Shown here: positions 11,640-22,560 of the stretch, one piece after another
How positions within the stretch are numbered: position 1 is the first letter of the stretch
Layout of the letters: each line of letters begins with the position of its first letter
Assembly (NCBI GenBank): GCA_003290165.1
Contig: QNQO01007592.1
Coordinates: 310,001 to 374,000 of the forward strand
Direction: 5' to 3'
Origin: Berberis thunbergii
Taxonomy: Eukaryota > Streptophyta > Magnoliopsida > Ranunculales > Berberidaceae
Length of the DNA: 64,000 nucleotides
Made by a program: the position numbers and the translations under genes
The notes under the pieces: generated by a model
The model's input: only the letters and a program-made list of their open reading frames with translations
Databases searched by the model: none
Told to the model about the DNA's origin: nothing

Positions 11640-12400
11640 GGTCGTGTGGCGAGCTATTTGGGGCTTCCACCTTCTGAACCATCCATGTTCGAACAGTGTG
11701 GACTATAGGATCGGGGAGTAAGGATTTGGCGACTGCGCTGAAGAGCAGTAGTCCCGTGGAGAGCTGTCGACATCAATTGGACAAACTATTCTCCTACCTT
11801 TCAAACCATCTACACCCGTGCGGTGGGGGCTACATGTTCGAGTTAAAAGGGTTTGGCGACCAGGCTAAAAAATAGTGGTTTCGTGGCAAGCCATCGGAAT
11901 TAGTTTGAGACAGACTAGGCTCCTACTTTCCAAATCATCTACACCTGTGTGCATCAAGATACAAATTTGGGAGTTTTCGGCCACCACGTTGAAGAGCATT
12001 GGTCCCGTGGCGAACCGTCGGAATCAGTTCACGACTGACTAGGCTCCCACCTTCTAGACTATCTACACCCGCTCAGTGGGGCTACAAGTCAAGGGTCAGC
12101 AATTCGGTGGCCATGCTGAAAAGCGGTGGTTCCGTGGCAAGCCATTGGAATCAGTTCGTGGCTGACTAGGCTCCCACCTTCTAAACTATCTACACCCGAG
12201 CAATGGGGGCTACAAATCCAAGGCTGGTAATTCAGTGACCACGTTGAAAAGTGGTGGTCCCGTGGTGAGCCGTCGGAGTCAGTTCGGGACTGACTAGGCT
12301 CTCACCTTCCAAACCATCTACACCCATGCAGTGGGGGTTACAGGTGTGGGCTTTTATCAGAAACTTTTGTTGTCAGTTGTCACTGGCTAGGCATACTTGA
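11640..12400. repeat. Minisatellite array of about 126 bp units (E1)
   Basis: About six copies; the anchor 'cc(a/t)tctacaccc' or its variants falls near 11671, 11799, 11927, 12052, 12178 and 12304. Each unit carries 'gactgactaggctcccacctt' or a close variant and a 'gaaaagcggtggtcccgtggc' type block. The position between spacer and antisense ORF matches the arrays in A, E3 and P2. Confidence 0.85.
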
Positions 12401-14864
12401 TCGGGTTTGGCGATCATTGACCATGAAGGGGGCCAAGTCCCCAGGCGAGTCATCGTTACCACGAAGAAGACATCGCTGATTAGACTCCCATTTCCTAAAC
12501 CATCAGGATTGGCACTGGGCGGACTAGGTTTTCTGGACGTACCAAAAGTCGTCGTCATCAACCTTGGTTGACTAAGCTTGCACTGTTGGAGAAAGGTTCC
12601 TCCCATTTGAGGGCGTGCGAGCCCATGTCTTCTAGTGTCGCGCACTGTGTGGACAACATTACCTTAAATCAAACAACAATTTGTAGGTACGATCCTTGTG
12701 TCAAAGTTGATTTGGATTTGTGTTTGTGCCAAACATGTAACAGAATATTGTTTGAATGGTGGGTCGAGCCTTTGGGCTTACAGAGGAAGAGCTAGGGTTT
12801 CCTGTATGGTTGAGCTACGTGTACGACATATATCGCGCGATAACACGTGTACAACGTAAGCTGCGGAACGGTTGAATATCGGTTACTCCCCCTTAGTTGA
12901 TGGGGTTGCGTGCAACGCTATTAATTGAATGAACATGGTCTACGTAGTTTCTTTGGGAACCGCTATCTCCTTATTTCCCATATGGTAATCAATGCTTAAC
13001 AGTTCATGCTGTGGTGCTCGTTTGGTGAACCATCATGTCTATATAATGGTGTTCTTCTATCGTTGTAGGCACTATTTTTCGCACAGCGTATTCCTTGTAA
13101 TGTTCTTGTTTGAAAAAAATGTTTTAGGGTTTTCAAAGGCTGAAGGGAGGTCTCCAGCAATGGAGTGTTCGAATATTCTGACATTTGCACTGATCAGGAT
13201 TGATCATAAATTGTCGTTATGCGTGATCACCTATTTTAGGTGGGCACGTAGATGATCTGTTGAGATCTCGTAATTTCTTTTCACATTGTAGAGAAGTAGT
13301 ATGAATTTCCTACCAAGGGAGATGCCCTAGTGTTAGTTCGTGTCGTTTGTGTTCGTGTGTATGCGGTTCCAGCTACTAACTTATGGCTGATCGAAGTGTT
13401 AGCGGATGTGCGATACTTTCGGGTGTGGTATCTCTCAGTCACTCGGGTACCGCACATGTGGAAAGTGCCCTCACTTGACAGCATTGTAAGACCTTGACTG
13501 CTTCATCGCTTGTGGCCATCCTCGTCCGCCTTCTTTTATCCTTTTCGGGAGGCTGAAAATCATTCGAGGAAGTCATCAAAGAGGTAGGATGCCTTTTGCG
13601 GAAGTCAGTCGTTCATTGTAAAGTCTACAACGCTGTTGTAGGAGCACTTTTTTGGGGTGATCTGATAGAGCAATCGATGGCTCAGTCCCCTCTGACACTT
13701 TGTCCTTGATCTTGGGAAGGGGTCGAACGAAGTCCATTGAATATCTTTGTTGTCACTTGCAAATAGTTTGCGTGGCCTTTTTTCAAATATCTTTACGTAG
13801 TTAGATCATCTAAGCGAGTCTTTACTTCATGTCGCACTGATTTCAGATTCTTGTAGTATGTAGTCTTTTGTATTCGCCTCAAGGTGTTTGTTACATATTT
13901 CCAGTAATCAATAGAGTTTGTTTTCGCAATTTTTCTTTTATTTCGTAAATGATTGCAAATCACATAAGTATTTAAAAACCAAAACTCTACATTGATTATG
14001 GAAAGGGAAATAAACAATTGAAATTGACTAACTATTGATGGAGAGAGATTGTTCCCGCCCTTGATGTGAACTCGGATGGCCTTTGTGGATCATTAGTGTT
14101 CTCAGTGGACTGTCAAGATTTGCTGGCGTTACATGGGTTACTAAAGGGTAAACCTTGTAGAGGTGTTAATCTCCGCACCGACAGAAGGTCGGGGGGTTAT
14201 GTTCCAATGTGCCTTGGCCTCTGACGACATTCTTCCTGGCACTGGTTCAGGCTGCTCTGTAGGATATAGTTGGATCTGGAAGCATTCTATTGAATATCTT
14301 GGGAAGGGAAAGTCCATTCAATATCTTTTTTGTCACTTGCAAATAGCTTACGTGGCCTCCTTCAGATACCTTTACGTAGTTAGATCGTCTAAGCGAGTCT
14401 TTGCTTCATGTCACACTGATTTTAGATGCTTATAGTATGTAGTCTTTTGTATTCGCCTCAAGGCGCTTGTTCTTACATCTTTCCAGTAATCAATAGAGTT
14501 TGTTTTCGCAATTCTTCCTTTATTTCTTAAATGATTGCAAATCACATAAGTCTTTAAGAACCAAAACTCTACATTGATTATGGAAAGGGAAATAAACAAT
14601 TGAATAAGACTAACTGTTGACAGAAAGACATTGATCCCGGCTCTGATGTGAACTCAGATGACCTTAGCGGATCATTAGTGTTCTCAGCGGACTATCGAGA
14701 TTTGCTGGCATTACAGAGGTTACTAAAGAGTAAACCTTGTAGAGGGGTTAATCTCCGCACTGACGAAAGGTCGAGGGGTTGTGTTCCCGTGTACCTTGGC
14801 CTCTGTCGTCATTCTTCCTGGCACTGGTTCAGGCTGCCCCGCGGGATGTAGTTGGATCTGAAAG
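12401..14864. other. Non-coding spacer of E1
   Basis: Sits between the minisatellite and the protease. It has a block 'ggttactcccccttagttgatgggg' near 12882, a TATA-like 'tctatataatgg' near 13032 and a tandem duplication at 13725-14870. A 70-codon open frame at 12568-12795 is also open in E3 (55831-56097), but I see no domain and treat it as shared non-coding sequence. No pol motifs are present. Confidence 0.6.
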
Positions 14865-14870
14865 CATTCT
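13725..14870. repeat. 579-bp tandem duplication in the E1 spacer
   Basis: 'aagtccattgaatatcttt' at 13731 recurs as 'aagtccattcaatatcttt' at 14310. The copies then run parallel through 'gtctaagcgagtcttt', 'gtagtcttttgtattcgcc', 'caatagagtttgttttcgca' and 'cactggttcaggctgc'. Only one copy is present in A, P2 and E3, so it is specific to E1. Confidence 0.85.
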
Positions 14871-16883
14871 ATTTGTTTCAATGCGGTGTAATGGTAGCCT
14901 TGTGTCGAAAGTTGGTATCCATGTATTGTCCCTTCGGAGTGGTTAGCGGTATACTTAACGCACTAGTGAAGGGTGGAGACTACTACTTCCATCTGGTGGA
15001 GCCATGGTCTTCCCACGATAAGATTGTAGGCTGATGGCGCGTATACCACCATGAAGTCTAGAAACATGACCTTTTTTAGCTGCGACTCTCCTGCCACTAT
15101 TGTTAATCTCATCTTTATGATAAGGAAGCATTTCTCCCCACTGAATCCAATCAGCGGGTAATTCGAGGACGTCAGGTTTTTCTCCTTGAGGTCCATATTC
15201 CGGAACGCGTTGTAGAATAGGACATTGAGCGAGCTTCCTGTGTCCACCAGAGCTCTCTTCACCAACCACATTGCAATGGAGACCAAGATGACTAGGTGCA
15301 CAGACTCCTTCAAGATATTTTTGTCCGTAAAGGTCAAGGTGGGAATGGGGCTTTGTACCCTCGAGTAGCAAATGTGTTTGTCCTTGTTCACGGGTTGTGT
15401 TCACATCTCCATTAGAGTTCGCTTGTGGAACCTATACGATTGGTCTTTACTCGATCCGACTCCATGAAGGACATAGATTATCCTTGGAGTCTCATTCTCT
15501 ATTTCTTTCACTGACTCCCCTCGATCCCTGGTTCATTCTGGTCACTTCTCAGAGTTCAAGAATTCCTTTAGTTTGCCTTTGTAGATTCAGTACACAACCT
15601 CATACCTAGACTCTTGCAGTCAATGGTATCGTGACCATCCTCCTTGTGGTGCGCGCAGTACTTGTTGTTGTCACCCTTGGAGGGGTATCTTCACTGCTTT
15701 GGAGGCCACTTCAGATCTTACCAGTTTTTCATGGAGTTTAGTATGTCCGATTGGCTAGAATTGAGGGGTGTCATGGCTCTGGATCAAACGTAGTTGGAGG
15801 TTTTTTGGCCTAGATCGAATAGGGTTTAACCTGTTGTCATTATGCTTTCTCTTACTCCTGTCTTCATCCTCGCATCTCTTGCCCTCCTTCTTGTCCTTAG
15901 GAGTGGAGGGGTTCTTCTCGCCTTTGATTTCCCTTTTCACGGTCCTCAACTCCTCCAAAGTAATGTGCTTCTGGGCGCTCCTGAGAAGATCCATCATGTC
16001 AAGAGGGGTTCCATGGTGATGTCTTCGTAAAGCTTTACCTCATTGAGGCCCGCAGTGAAGGCTGTCACGGTTGTGTCGTCACTGCATCCGTCGATGAGAG
16101 TCAGCTCGTTGTTGAAACGCGTGACATACTCTCTGAGTGTCTCATTGGACTTCTGCTTTAGAGAAAGTTTGTGGTGTGGGCCTTTTCAGAAACGCTGGCT
16201 CCCAACGAAATGTGTCAGGAATTCCTTTGCCAAAGTCTTGAAGGAGTCGATTGATCTTGGCAGAAGGCTGTAGAACCACGTTAGTGTTGACTTTTCAAGC
16301 TAGTGGGAAAAGTCATGCACATCACCGACTCGGATCCTTTTTTGAGAGCCATTACGTGCTAGTAAAGGTGCAAGTGGTCGAATGGGTCAGTGGTTCCATC
16401 ATAGAAGTTCATCTTCGAGGGAGTGAATTTCCTCGGAAGGGCCTCATTCATGATTCGGTCCACAAATGGTGGGACAGAGAGACGATACAACACGTCCGGG
16501 TCATATGTTACTTTTGAGGAGGGGGCTCTGAGGGCCGAGCCTCTATGCCTTGGTGGCAAGCTCAGTGTTAGCCGTGAAACCTCCTCTGGTCCAATGAGAA
16601 CTAGCGGGGGCTTGGCTTTCTTGTGCTTGTTTTTTGCCATCCCTCGGACACGGAGGCACGTGCTGCTCCTGGTCTCTATTAGCATGTGGGGAATTTTGTC
16701 GGGTGAAAGCCTCCACCGCTTTGGCGATCTGCTATATTTGAGATGACAACATATCTATTTTAAGGTTCGTCGTTGCTATTGTCGGCGCGGGGGCATGAGT
16801 CAGCTGTCCGTGCATGACCGAAATCACTAAAAGTGGCGATACAGCGCCAGCCTGAGCGTTTGACGAGACACCTTGTTCTCCAT
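14865..16883 (-). pseudogene. gag-protease remnant of E1
   Basis: Reading leftward from an ATG at 16883 (MENKVS): an N-terminal region, the gag core (LYRLSVPPFVDRIMNEALP at about 16500-16430, then FYDGTTDPFDHL), the later gag block around 16000-15755 (AQKHITLEELRTVKREI), a degenerate zinc-knuckle region, and the protease at 15391-14963 with RALVDTGSSLNVLF and VGRPWLHQM. Protease similarity ends near 14865 at the same point as in the other elements. Several frameshifts and stops separate the blocks. Product if intact: retrotransposon capsid and its processing protease. Confidence 0.8.
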
Positions 16884-16952
16884 TGTTGCGTGATCGAGTG
16901 GTCACCTCTCTGGGTTTTGAAGGGAGATGGTACTAATGAAAAGTTAGGAACT

Positions 16953-16978
16953 TTGTCGTCCCATGGAAAGCGCCAAAC
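16953..16978 (-). other. Primer-binding site of E1
   Basis: Reverse complement GTTTGGCGCTTTCCATGGGA lies directly next to the LTR, a mutated form of TTTGGCGCCGTCCGTGGGG. It identifies 16979-17655 as the 5' LTR of E1. Confidence 0.7.
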
Positions 16979-17654
16979 TGATGCAGTTGTTTTTTGTTCC
17001 CTGTTTTGGCCTAGTCTCGCTGACATGCACAAGTAACGCACGTGAGCCATGGACCACCGTTGTGGTGGTCGATGACACTCCGATGCCAAAGTCAAATAGG
17101 GATCTGAGGAAGGCATAATGTTTTAAAGAGAGAATTTTTAACATACCTTAGCTTACCAACCTCATGTCTTACTTATAGTACAGGAATCCTGGTTCTACCA
17201 GGCCATCGAAGGTGTAGTTTAGGATGGAGATCTTCGTGGAGATCCTTCTCCAATAAGGAGTCTTGTTGTAGGAGGAAAGTTTTATGTTAACTTTGTCCTC
17301 CTAGATACGCGAGAGATAGTTCTCAAACCAAGAGCAATCCGTAGAAAGAAGTTTCCCTGGATGGAATGTACTCTGGTATTTGCTTCCTAATTGGAAACAT
17401 AGAGCTGTTGTAATTGTCTGTTTGAAGCTGATCTTTCAGATACTTGCCTTAGTAGGACTTACGCGGATATTGAGGATAGTTGTGAGACTTGTCGGCCTAG
17501 CATGTTGTAAGAGTTCGGGTCTGTTTGGCGAACTAAATTAGGCAAGCTCGGTATTGCTTGGGCCGGATCAATGTTGGATTGACGTTGGGGCCCGTAATTC
17601 CTTAAGATCATCATGACACGTGAATGTCTCGGGGATGTGACCATTTTTTGTATA

Positions 17655-17655
<1 letters not shown>
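16979..17655 (-). repeat. 5' LTR of E1
   Basis: Starts TGATGCAGTT next to the PBS and is collinear with the LTRs at 7483 and 50917. It reaches 'gaccattttttgtata', where the final TCATCA is replaced by a TAA microsatellite. Confidence 0.85.
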
Positions 17656-17736
<81 letters not shown>

Positions 17737-17737
17737 T
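17656..17737. repeat. (TAA)n microsatellite between E1 and C1
   Basis: About 27 TAA/AAT units. It separates the outer end of the E1 5' LTR from the truncated 3' LTR of C1. Long poly-Ile or poly-Tyr ORFs here are artefacts of the repeat. Confidence 0.95.
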
Positions 17738-17739
17738 AT

Positions 17740-18058
17740 AGGGCACACCAGAATGAGACGTTTCTTGTAATAGTCTCACCCTTTATCAAGATGCGTCCGT
17801 AGAGGTGTAATTTCCTCCATGGCCTTTTTCTTATGCAACGTTTATCTTTTTTATGAGAAAACTCATTTGGGCTTAGATTTGGGCCTCAATTATTATGATT
17901 TCCTTTAATGGACCCTGTTTGGGCTTTTATGCTTGGTTTTGCCCTTTCTAGGCTTTTATGCTTGGTTTTGCCCTCTCTGAGCTTTTATGCTTGATTCTCG
18001 TGATGGGCGATTTCTACCACGTGTATGGTTGTGATAACGGTCCATTTGATGTATCATC
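17740..18058 (-). repeat. 3' LTR of C1 (one end lost)
   Basis: From 'gggcacaccagaatgagacg' it parallels the LTR at 24888 onward and 60323 onward (rtcttgtaatagtctc, tccgtggaggcg, ttttatgagaaaactc) and ends with 'tgatgtatcatc'. The beginning expected before 'gggcac' is absent, replaced by the TAA repeat. Confidence 0.75.
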
Positions 18059-18080
18059 GGCTACTCCCCCTTAGTTAGTG
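18059..18080 (-). other. Polypurine tract of C1
   Basis: On the minus strand the LTR is preceded by AAGGGGGAGTAGCC. The equivalent site next to the LTR at 51590 is AGGGGGAGTAAC. The location just inside the 3' LTR is that expected of a plus-strand primer. Confidence 0.7.
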
Positions 18081-18282
18081 GGTATGCTGACGTGACCACT
18101 AACTTCGTGATGGTTGGACTTTCAATTCCATCATTGCCTTGTATTTAATGCTTTCAGTAGCTTTTGGTGGGTCGATGTCTCGATTATTTCTCACCTGTTT
18201 GTTTTTTGTGCACATTTTTTAGATTTTGCGTAGCCATCATATCTCGCCCGCCGTCTCATGAGCAGTCCCTTGATTGCTTGGC

Positions 18283-18292
18283 TCTATAAAAG
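18283..18292 (+). promoter_or_regulatory. Candidate TATA box for the C1 antisense ORF
   Basis: The sequence 'ctataaaagg' is a close match to a plant TATA box. It stands about 200 bp before the first conserved coding block of the antisense ORF, and the LTR in this orientation would not supply a promoter for that strand. This suggests the antisense ORF has its own promoter; transcription is not shown. Confidence 0.4.
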
Positions 18293-18321
18293 GGGGTGTG
18301 ATGGGTTTGTTTTACCTTTTT

Positions 18322-20810
18322 ATGCTATCTTTGAAATTAGGATTTTTACTTCATCCAACTTTTTCATTCTCTTTATTTTCCGTTGTCTAGCGATATTTGC
18401 TGGCGATAAACTAAACGGTAAGGCGCTAGCTACTAGCAAAGCTTATTTTTCTCCCAAAATAACCTCTCAAGTGATGTTGGACAACCTTCGTTCTGACTAT
18501 AATTTGCCACCCAACCTCGAGATTATTTTGCTTAGATAGAACGATAGTCTTTGTCATCCAAGGTCCGAGTATATTGCACTATATCCGTACATGTTTTCTT
18601 CTGGCCTTCAATTCTCAGTTCCAAAGTTGTTTTGGGAGTATCTAGATTTTTGGACATTCCTCCTGTGCAAATGGGTCCTAATGGTTGGAGGGTCATGGTT
18701 TCTTCTTACGCAAGGGTCATTACAGTTGACATTCATTTTACTGTTAAAGTCCTGCATTCGATAGTTGGTCAGATGGTGACCAAGGATATTTGCTTCTTCT
18801 ATTCTACTGCGTGTTTTGTGAAGCTTAATGATGACATCCGAGATTGGTCAAGGTCCTTGTTTTATGCTTCTTCTAACTTCGGCTACTTCCAACTGCAAGG
18901 TCATCCGATTTTGAGGTCATTCTGTGCTCCTAACAAACGGAAGGATCTACAATTAACTGCGGAGGAGCGAAGGGTCAATGACCAATTCTTGAAGCTTCCT
19001 GAGTTCCCTTTGGAGGCATTTCTCTCCAAGGACATCTTGGAGGGTAGTGGTTTGTACACTATGAACGACGTGGAATAGGCCTTGCTTACTGGATCCCATG
19101 CTGAGGAAATTGTCGCTCACGCTGCTCTCACTGGCGTTAGTGGTACTGGAATTGATTGGAAAGTGAGTTTGAACAGGCATGTTACGGATCTCGATGCTCT
19201 TGCCTGCGTCAATGTCATTGACTCGACTTCCAGGAAGAGGAGCTTCCAAGGCTTGCTAGTCCATCAAAGTGATTATTGGTAGATCCCGATCGGGTTTCGG
19301 AGAAGAAATGACTTTCTACTCGTGGTATCGCTCGAACTGCATCTTGTCTGAGTCCTCTGGCAAGGATTTTGTGGAAGAGGATCGTGCATCCCTCGAGGAG
19401 GTTGAGGAGATGAGGTCCTAGAGAGAAGCGAGAAATAGACTACTCATCCATTGGACGATAATGAAAAGAAGCTTTTTTCTGCCTATGGTGTTTCTAACAT
19501 TGTTGAATGGTCTAACGATGACCCTCGGGCTATCAATGACAAGATGCTCCAGCTGGCGGTGGGGCAATCTAAAGAGGTTGTCAGTAGTAGTCAGAGTTTC
19601 GAGGTTCTTCCTCATCGGTCTCCTTCCATTAATGTTAGCAATGCGGCCAAATTCTTAGTTTCTTCTCCCGCTCGTTTGGATTCCTCTGTTTTGGCTGCCA
19701 TTACTACTTATTCTACTCCTGTTATGACAGTTCTTCACCGGGAAGGCAAGAATGGTTTTTCTGCTGTTACTGCCATTCTGCCCGTCCTTCCAACTGTTGG
19801 GGCTGGTTCCTCTATGCTTCCAGATCCTCGTGTTCTTCGTCCATAGATTAGTTGGATCGAGCCAAGCCCGGAAGACATCTGTATCAAATCAGATGGAAAA
19901 TCTTGCTAGTTTACTCATCTTGACATGCAAGATGGTGTACGCAGGCTGATAAATGAATGGCACAGGTGTTCAGTGGAAAGACCTTCGATTCTCGTATTGG
20001 ATCTGTGCGCTCATCTTGACTACGGTCTTAAGTAGATAATAGACGGGATGAGTCATCTCACTTATGTGGTGGTGATGGGCTCGGTTTATGAAGCTGGTCG
20101 TGATCAGGTGGCTTCTTTGGAGAGAAAGTTGGCAGCACACTGTTGTTGGTTTTCTTACTCCTTTCTCAATTCGACGTGTTGAAAACAAATGCGCAGAATT
20201 GGAGAAAACTGCCGGGGCTACTTGGGTCTCATTGACTGAAGCGAAAGGTGCGCGGGATAAGTCAGTAGTTGAGCTTGAGTCCTTGAGGATCAAGTTGGAT
20301 GAGGTCTGTGCCCATTTGTGTAATGTGGGGAAGAAGTTGTCTACTGAGAAGGCAGCTTATGATGAGGCTACACGTGTTGTAATGGAGCAATCCATTAATC
20401 GTTATATTGCTGAAAAACGGGTGAGCAGTTAACAGCTACACTCGACGAGGTCAAGGCAGACACTTTCGTGATGTTTGCCACCGCTGAGGGACGACTTTTT
20501 ATGGGCAAAAACAAACTTGCTACCGCCAAAGACAAGCTTCGCATTGCGGAGGTAGAAGATTGGAAGCGAGTTGTTGATGGGCGGATTGAGCTTCTTGTGT
20601 TGATTTGTCTAAGTACTGTCACTTGGTTGATAAAGCTTTCAAAGACAATGACGGTGAAAAAGGTGTTACGGACTCTTCAAGCATTCCAGTGGTTGAAGAA
20701 CTTTTTCCTTCCGAAGAGAGAGTTTTGCCCCTCCTGTAGATGATGTCACCAATGATGTTGTGGTTGCCTATGTTTTATCTCCTACTCCCTTATCTTCCTC
20801 CCCGGATGTT
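18322..20810 (+). pseudogene. Antisense ORF of C1: gypsy-type transposase-like domain plus coiled coil
   Basis: An N-terminal region includes LRSDYNLPPNLEIILL and, in the next frame, PPVQMGPNGWRVMVSSYARV and CFVKLNDDIRDW. This spacing resembles the plant 'putative gypsy-type transposase' domain (PF04195-like). The middle continues through frameshifts (NDQFLKLPEFPLEAFL, LDALACVNVIDS). The C-terminal third (20180-20600) is helical and charged, compatible with a coiled coil. The tail is Ser-rich (YVLSPTPLSSSPDV) and ends where the MITE is inserted. Frameshifts and stops near 18538 and 19076 break it. It shares its layout with the ORFs of E3, P1, P2 and E1. Function is unknown. Confidence 0.6.
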
Positions 20811-20818
20811 AATATAAT

Positions 20819-21502
20819 TAGGGGTGGGCACGGTTCGGATCGGTTCCAAATTTTGAGGAACTTAACTCGAACCGTTTAAATTTTAACGGTTCTGATTTGG
20901 ATCAGTTTCTCCATTTTGAACGTTGGAACCGAACCTAACTCGAACCGTTTACAACGGTTCGGTTCCAAATGGTTCCTGTATAATATTATGCAACCTTGAA
21001 GATGCATCCCACTGTGAGTAAGAGTTGGTGATAAACTAAAAACCATTTCTATTCCCCCACTAGATGTGGAAGGTTTCAATATTAGGCCACCCAAGCACAA
21101 CTGAACAAGTAGTGAAGTGTCAAATTTGATAAACAACAACTCATTCATCTCACACAACATGTGAAAGATAGAAAACCAAAATACATGGCTTCTTTAAAAT
21201 GAAGAAAAAAAAGTAAAAAATGGAAATGTCAACTAGGTTCAAACCTACGCCCAACAAATTTAAAATCTATCTCCTTAACCACTCGGGCATTTCAACATTG
21301 TTGTGAAATTGGGTCTGGTTTTAACTTTATTATCTAACTATTTAATTATCTGATCGGAACCGAACCCTTTTAAACAAAAATTTAGGAACCGGAACTGAAC
21401 CGAATCGTTTCATAATTTTAAAATTAAAAACTGAACCGTTTGGAGTAAAACGGTCTGATTCGGTTTGGATCCGCGGTTCCTCAACCCGTTTTCCCACCCC
21501 TA
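20819..21502. mobile_element. hAT-like MITE with perfect 8-bp target duplication
   Basis: The ends are TAGGGGTGGG and CCCACCCCTA, perfect 10-bp inverted repeats that continue imperfectly into 'cggttcgg' type sequence on both sides. The flanks are an identical 8-bp direct repeat AATATAAT (20811-20818 and 21503-21510). An 8-bp duplication is the hAT signature. The 684-bp element has no transposase. It carries a tRNA-Ser-like segment on the minus strand and landed at the extreme 3' end of the C1 antisense ORF, so it is younger than C1. Confidence 0.9.
21224..21296 (-). pseudogene. tRNA-Ser-like pseudogene inside the MITE
   Basis: The minus strand reads TGCCCGAGTGGTTAAGGAG, a tRNA-Ser/Leu type A box with D arm, then ATAGATTTTAAATTTGTTGG, an anticodon-arm-like segment that differs from plant tRNA-Ser(UGA) mainly by C-to-T changes, then GTAGGTTTGAACCTA, a B box. 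The anticodon would read TTA rather than TGA, the variable arm is mostly deleted and the acceptor stem is not paired. It is a decayed tRNA copy or the head of a tRNA-derived SINE, not a working gene. Confidence 0.7.
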
Positions 21503-21510
21503 AATATAAT

Positions 21511-21859
21511 AGTTTTATTAATGAAAAGAACTTTCCTTCTCGGTATTCTTATTTGCATGTTTTTTCATCGAAGTTGTATTTTGTCTTGTTGACTCGTTGC
21601 ATGTTGCTTACACCTTCTATAGGTCAATCGTAGTCGTCGAAGTAAGTTGCATTGCGCATCTCTAGTTTGATTTTTTTGACTGGCCAAGGGGCTTTTACAG
21701 CTACATCTTTGATCATGTATGAATTTCTTGAGTTGAATTCCTTTATAGACTACTTTATTGGTGCCTCGAAGTGGGTTGACTTTATCCTTTCTTCTTGATG
21801 TGTTGGATCCTATTCAGGCAAGTTGACTTTTTTGCCTCGACTTTATTTCGTATTAGTTG
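21511..21859. other. Non-coding region of C1 after the antisense ORF
   Basis: Contains 'attaatgaaaagaac' just past the MITE, like the sequence following the E1 and E3 ORFs. Otherwise nothing recognisable. Confidence 0.4.
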
Positions 21860-22560
21860 TCTCGAAGTTTTTTTGAGTAAGTTGGTTCATTTGTCAAACT
21901 TTTTCTTCACTGGTTCGACGTATCAGTCAACTTGAAGTTCTTTATTTAACTAAGTTGACTCGTTCGTCCAATTTTTTCTTCGTTGGTTCGACGTACTAGT
22001 CGACCGGGAGCTTTTTATTTGAATAAGTTGACTCATTCGTCCAACTTTTACTTTGTTGGTTTGACGTACTAGTCGACACGAAACTCTTTATTTGAATATG
22101 TTGACTCGTTCGTCTAACTTTTACTTCGTTGGCGTACTAGTCGACCCGCAGCTCTTTATTTGAATAAGTTGACTCATTCGTCCAACTTTCACTTAGTTGG
22201 TTCGACGTACTAGTCGACCCGGTGCTCTTTATTTTAATAAGTTGACTCCTTCGTCCAACTTTTACTTTGTTGGTTCGATGTACTAGTCGATTCGAAGTTC
22301 TTTATTTTAATAAGTTGACTTCTTCGTCCAACTTTTACTTCATTGGTTCGACGTACTAGTCAACCCGAAGTTATTTATTTTAATAAGTTGACTCCTTCCA
22401 ACTTTTACTTCGTTGACGTACTAGTCAACCCGAAGATCTTGAGTAAGTTGGTTCGTTAGCCCAACGTTTACTTTGTTGGTTCGATGTACTAGTCGAGTCG
22501 AAGCTCTTTACTTGAATAAGTTGATTCGTTCATGCAACTTTCACTTCATGGTTGATCAGA
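21860..22560. repeat. Minisatellite array of about 72 bp units (C1)
   Basis: About nine copies of a unit with 'cgtccaacttttactt', 'ggttcgacgtactagtcgac' and 'ctctttatttgaataagttg'. The anchor 'gtactagtc' or a close variant recurs near 21918, 21990, 22065, 22134, 22207, 22279, 22350, 22417 and 22487. It occupies the same structural position as the 126-132 bp arrays of A, E1, P2 and E3 but is unrelated in sequence. Confidence 0.9.

Larger units (their letters stand above)
7483..17655 (-). mobile_element. Element E1: Tat-like non-autonomous retroelement with both LTRs
   Basis: Minus-strand order: 5' LTR 17655-16979, PBS, gag-protease 16883-14865, spacer with an internal tandem duplication, minisatellite 12400-11640, antisense coiled-coil ORF (on the plus strand, 8136-11075), 3' LTR 8135-7483. 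No RT, RNase H or integrase coding sequence is visible. The 3' LTR is fused directly to the middle of the antisense ORF, so the polypurine tract and the ORF's N-terminal domain have been deleted. A 1.25 kb tandem duplication then spread across that fusion. Confidence 0.75.

Noticed and set aside
12568..12795. A 75-codon frame also open in E3 at 55831-56097
   Set aside because: The two spacers are homologous DNA, the encoded differences are mostly amino-acid changing, no domain is visible and P2 and A do not keep the frame.
17459..17789. ORFs with long poly-Ile or poly-Tyr stretches
   Set aside because: Direct translation of the TAA microsatellite joined to LTR sequence.
21860..22560. Regular repeats considered as a CRISPR array
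   Set aside because: Whole 72-bp units repeat, without unique spacers, inside a plant retroelement.
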